Part shown: positions 62,402 through 64,000 of the stretch, piece by piece | How positions within the stretch are numbered: position 1 is the stretch's first letter | How the letters are laid out: each line of letters starts with the position of its first letter | NCBI RefSeq assembly: GCF_026914265.1 | Contig: NC_069133.1 | Location: forward strand, 32,958,817-33,022,816 | DNA: 64,000 nt | Origin: Mya arenaria | Lineage: Eukaryota > Mollusca > Bivalvia > Myida > Myidae | Reading direction: 5' to 3' | The notes under the pieces: model-generated | Databases searched by the model: none | What the model saw: the letters and a program-made list of their open reading frames with translations, nothing else | Told to the model about the DNA's origin: nothing | Made by a program: the position numbers and the translations under genes

Positions 62402-63170
62402 TCAGGAGCGGATCCAGGAATTTAGGTTAGAGGGGGTGTAATTAAGGGACGTACCATTTTGACATACGCCCCACCCTCGAAACTGAAATTAACATGGTAT
62501 AAAATGTATTAAGTTTTGTGCTCCATCATCAAACAAGAAAACAATAGTTTTATATCGCCACCTAAGTGCAGAAAGGTGCCAAATAATTTTTTGCCCAAAA
62601 TTATGACTTTTTGGCATATTTCAATACTGTTTCATTATATCTACATGTGACATAAAATATATACCTATAAATTATACCTGAATTATTATAAACAAAAAAG
62701 TACAAAGTGATAAACCATTAAAGTATTTGTGGAAAAAGGTAAAATATGATATATTGCACCTTTTAGCACTGAACAATATGTTTGTTGAATAATGAAAGGT
62801 TTTAGGGTATAAAGGTACCTTTTGTCATATGGCGAATCCAGGATTTGACGTTTGAGGGGGCATAACTTAGGGGCGTTATCTTTTTACTTGCGCCCGTCCT
62901 TCTGAGCCGAGTTTTATTTGACCTTTAATTAGGGTTGATATGCGGGGGGGGGGGGGGGGGGGTAGAACTCCCCCACGACAATTTTAATCCGAAATGAAAA
63001 CTTCTGAGCATATTTTTCGTTTTCTACGCTATTAACATAAAATTAAACTTGGACGTTTATGTGTTTGTTTGACGTGTTTATTTGTTGTTGTTGTTTTTTG
63101 TGTGTGGGTTTTTTTTTTGGGGGGGGGGCGAGTTCCGGGAACGCCCCTTCCCCTGAACCGCTAGTGGCAA
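62402..63170. mobile_element. hAT-like MITE cluster (CAGGAGCGGATCCAGG)
   Basis: Left terminus CAGGAGCGGATCCAGGAATT at 62402; a second, eroded terminus GGCGAATCCAGGATTTGACG at 62827; a right end near 63170 (CCCCTGAACCGCTAGTG). G-runs of up to 20 (62943-62962) and 63119-63128 lie inside. Probably two overlapping copies of the family seen at 11203-11414. Confidence 0.45.
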
Positions 63171-63339
63171 CTGTCTACAGAAATTAATAGGACATTCGAT
63201 AAAACAATAATTAAAAAAAAAAATCATTGTCCATGAATGCATTTTGCGCTGCAGGTGAACACAACTATTTAATTGTTTTTGTTGTGGTAGAGGATAGGCC
63301 AAACACATTGTTAGATAACATGTCATCGCTGGGATCCCA

Positions 63340-63586
63340 CTACGTCACAGAGAAAAGGTAAACATGTGTTTTCGGATATAGGTATATACTAACATTCCTT
63401 CGACCGCAGTTCATTCCGTATGTAGCGGTGGAACTCTACTGACAGTTTAAACAAATTAAGTTGGACTTAAAGATCACAGTTTCATTTGTTAATCATTTAT
63501 ATACTGACTGAAATATTTAGGGAATTTATAATATAATCAGCGAAATATTTGTAGTACGTACTGACAAAACCGCTGAGTTACCAGAT
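63340..63586 (+). promoter_or_regulatory. Probable 5' region of the plus-strand gene
   Basis: Contains TACGTCACAG (CRE-like half-site) at 63341-63350 followed by a less AT-rich stretch, then the leader of the exon at 63587. No TATA box at a fixed distance; the transcription start is not determined. Confidence 0.3.
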
Positions 63587-63704
63587 ATGGGCGAGGTTGG
63601 AAAGGACGTTTTCTATGACAATAGCAAAGGACAAGTGAGGAACTGCTCGGATATATGTGATCAACCAACTACGAATGTTAAAGCTTGTAGATATTACTGT
63701 CCAG
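63587..63704 (+). CDS. First coding exon of an unidentified Cys-rich protein
   Basis: ATG at 63587 opens 39 codons that end TGTCCAG|GTATGT with the donor in phase 1; the gene continues beyond the window. It includes RNCSDICDQPTTNV followed by KACRYYCP: four cysteines spaced C-x3-C-x9-C-x3-C. There is no signal peptide. Short C..C......C..YCP modules of this type occur in many predicted bivalve membrane proteins, but I cannot name the family. The strict frame, good donor and low AT content support a real exon. Confidence 0.6.
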
Positions 63705-63710
63705 GTATGT

Positions 63711-64000
63711 TAATTTTTATTTTATTTTATTATTATTTCGAAATAATCTAGGTTATATTACTTTCATTTCCGATTGTTTATAAACCCCAAATTAGAATAA
63801 TCCCAATGTGATGATAATTATGATATTGTTATTGAGTCTTCTATTAACGAGAAAAAAAAATAATTTATTACCAAACTATATTTGGCTCAATGTATAAATA
63901 GTAAAATACACCAATATTTGGAAAACAGATAAATTTAAATCTGGGAAACCTACTTGGGATCCCAATGTACATGTATATGTATCCCAATTTATATTTCAGA
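63711..64000 (+). other. Intron 1 of the Cys-rich gene (to window edge)
   Basis: AT-rich intronic sequence; a TTTATATTTCAG at the very end (63989-64000) is a plausible acceptor, so the next exon may begin immediately outside the window. Confidence 0.4.

Noticed and set aside
1-64000. LTR retrotransposon, endogenous virus, Polinton or CRISPR array
   Set aside because: No long terminal repeats, gag/pol/env or capsid motifs, or regularly spaced prokaryotic repeats were recognised; tandem arrays present have no unique spacers.

Overview
This is nuclear DNA from an intron-rich, AT-rich invertebrate. It is most likely a bivalve mollusc: the dispersed repeats rich in AGGTCA-type half-sites, the ACAAGA/TCACCTG-ended and GAGCTGTC/GTCGAGCT-ended elements, and the many small inverted-repeat transposons are typical of bivalve genomes as I know them. 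The phylum is an inference from repeat style; no species is claimed. No prokaryotic, organellar, retroviral or LTR sequence was recognised.

Host genes. (1) Two head-to-tail paralogues of a claudin/PMP22-like four-transmembrane protein lie on the minus strand. Copy A has exons at 28014-27783, 14245-14096 and 11692-11463; copy B at 36642-36402, 33948-33799 and 31443-31265. They share intron phases and an identical 150-nt middle exon. Intron 1 of copy A has grown to 13.5 kb by transposon insertion, against 2.45 kb in copy B. (2) A complete condensin I subunit H gene (NCAPH/CAP-H/Barren) is on the minus strand, with 18 coding exons from 55786 to 40844 that join in phase to 748 residues, plus a probable non-coding first exon at about 59166-59235. 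Its promoter carries a TCTCGCGAGA box and a CDE/CHR pair with the classical 4-nt spacing. (3) The first coding exon of an unidentified cysteine-rich protein starts on the plus strand at 63587 and runs out of the window.

Mobile DNA. Intron 1 of copy A holds a 4.25-kb element with 32-bp terminal inverted repeats (TIRs) and a TTA target duplication (15412-19660). It encodes a small CxxC protein, and that coding exon is itself split by a second element (15829-17666). Further along are a 39-bp minisatellite (19.77-21.56 kb), a TTAA-flanked MITE containing a tRNA-like Pol III promoter (22129-22605), and a hAT element (22786-27662) with a decayed transposase split by a 3.3-kb foldback. That foldback in turn holds a 144-bp tandem array. 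NCAPH introns hold a second hAT element (56936-58542), several MITEs, two related dispersed elements, and a tandem array of nuclear-receptor-type palindromes (53.5-54.6 kb).

Recurring themes: (a) foldback elements whose ends are arrays of a short motif in opposite orientation, with a different motif in each; (b) decayed tandem copies of exon edges inside NCAPH introns; (c) tandem arrays whose unit contains hormone-receptor-like half-sites. The first 11 kb holds no gene I can support.
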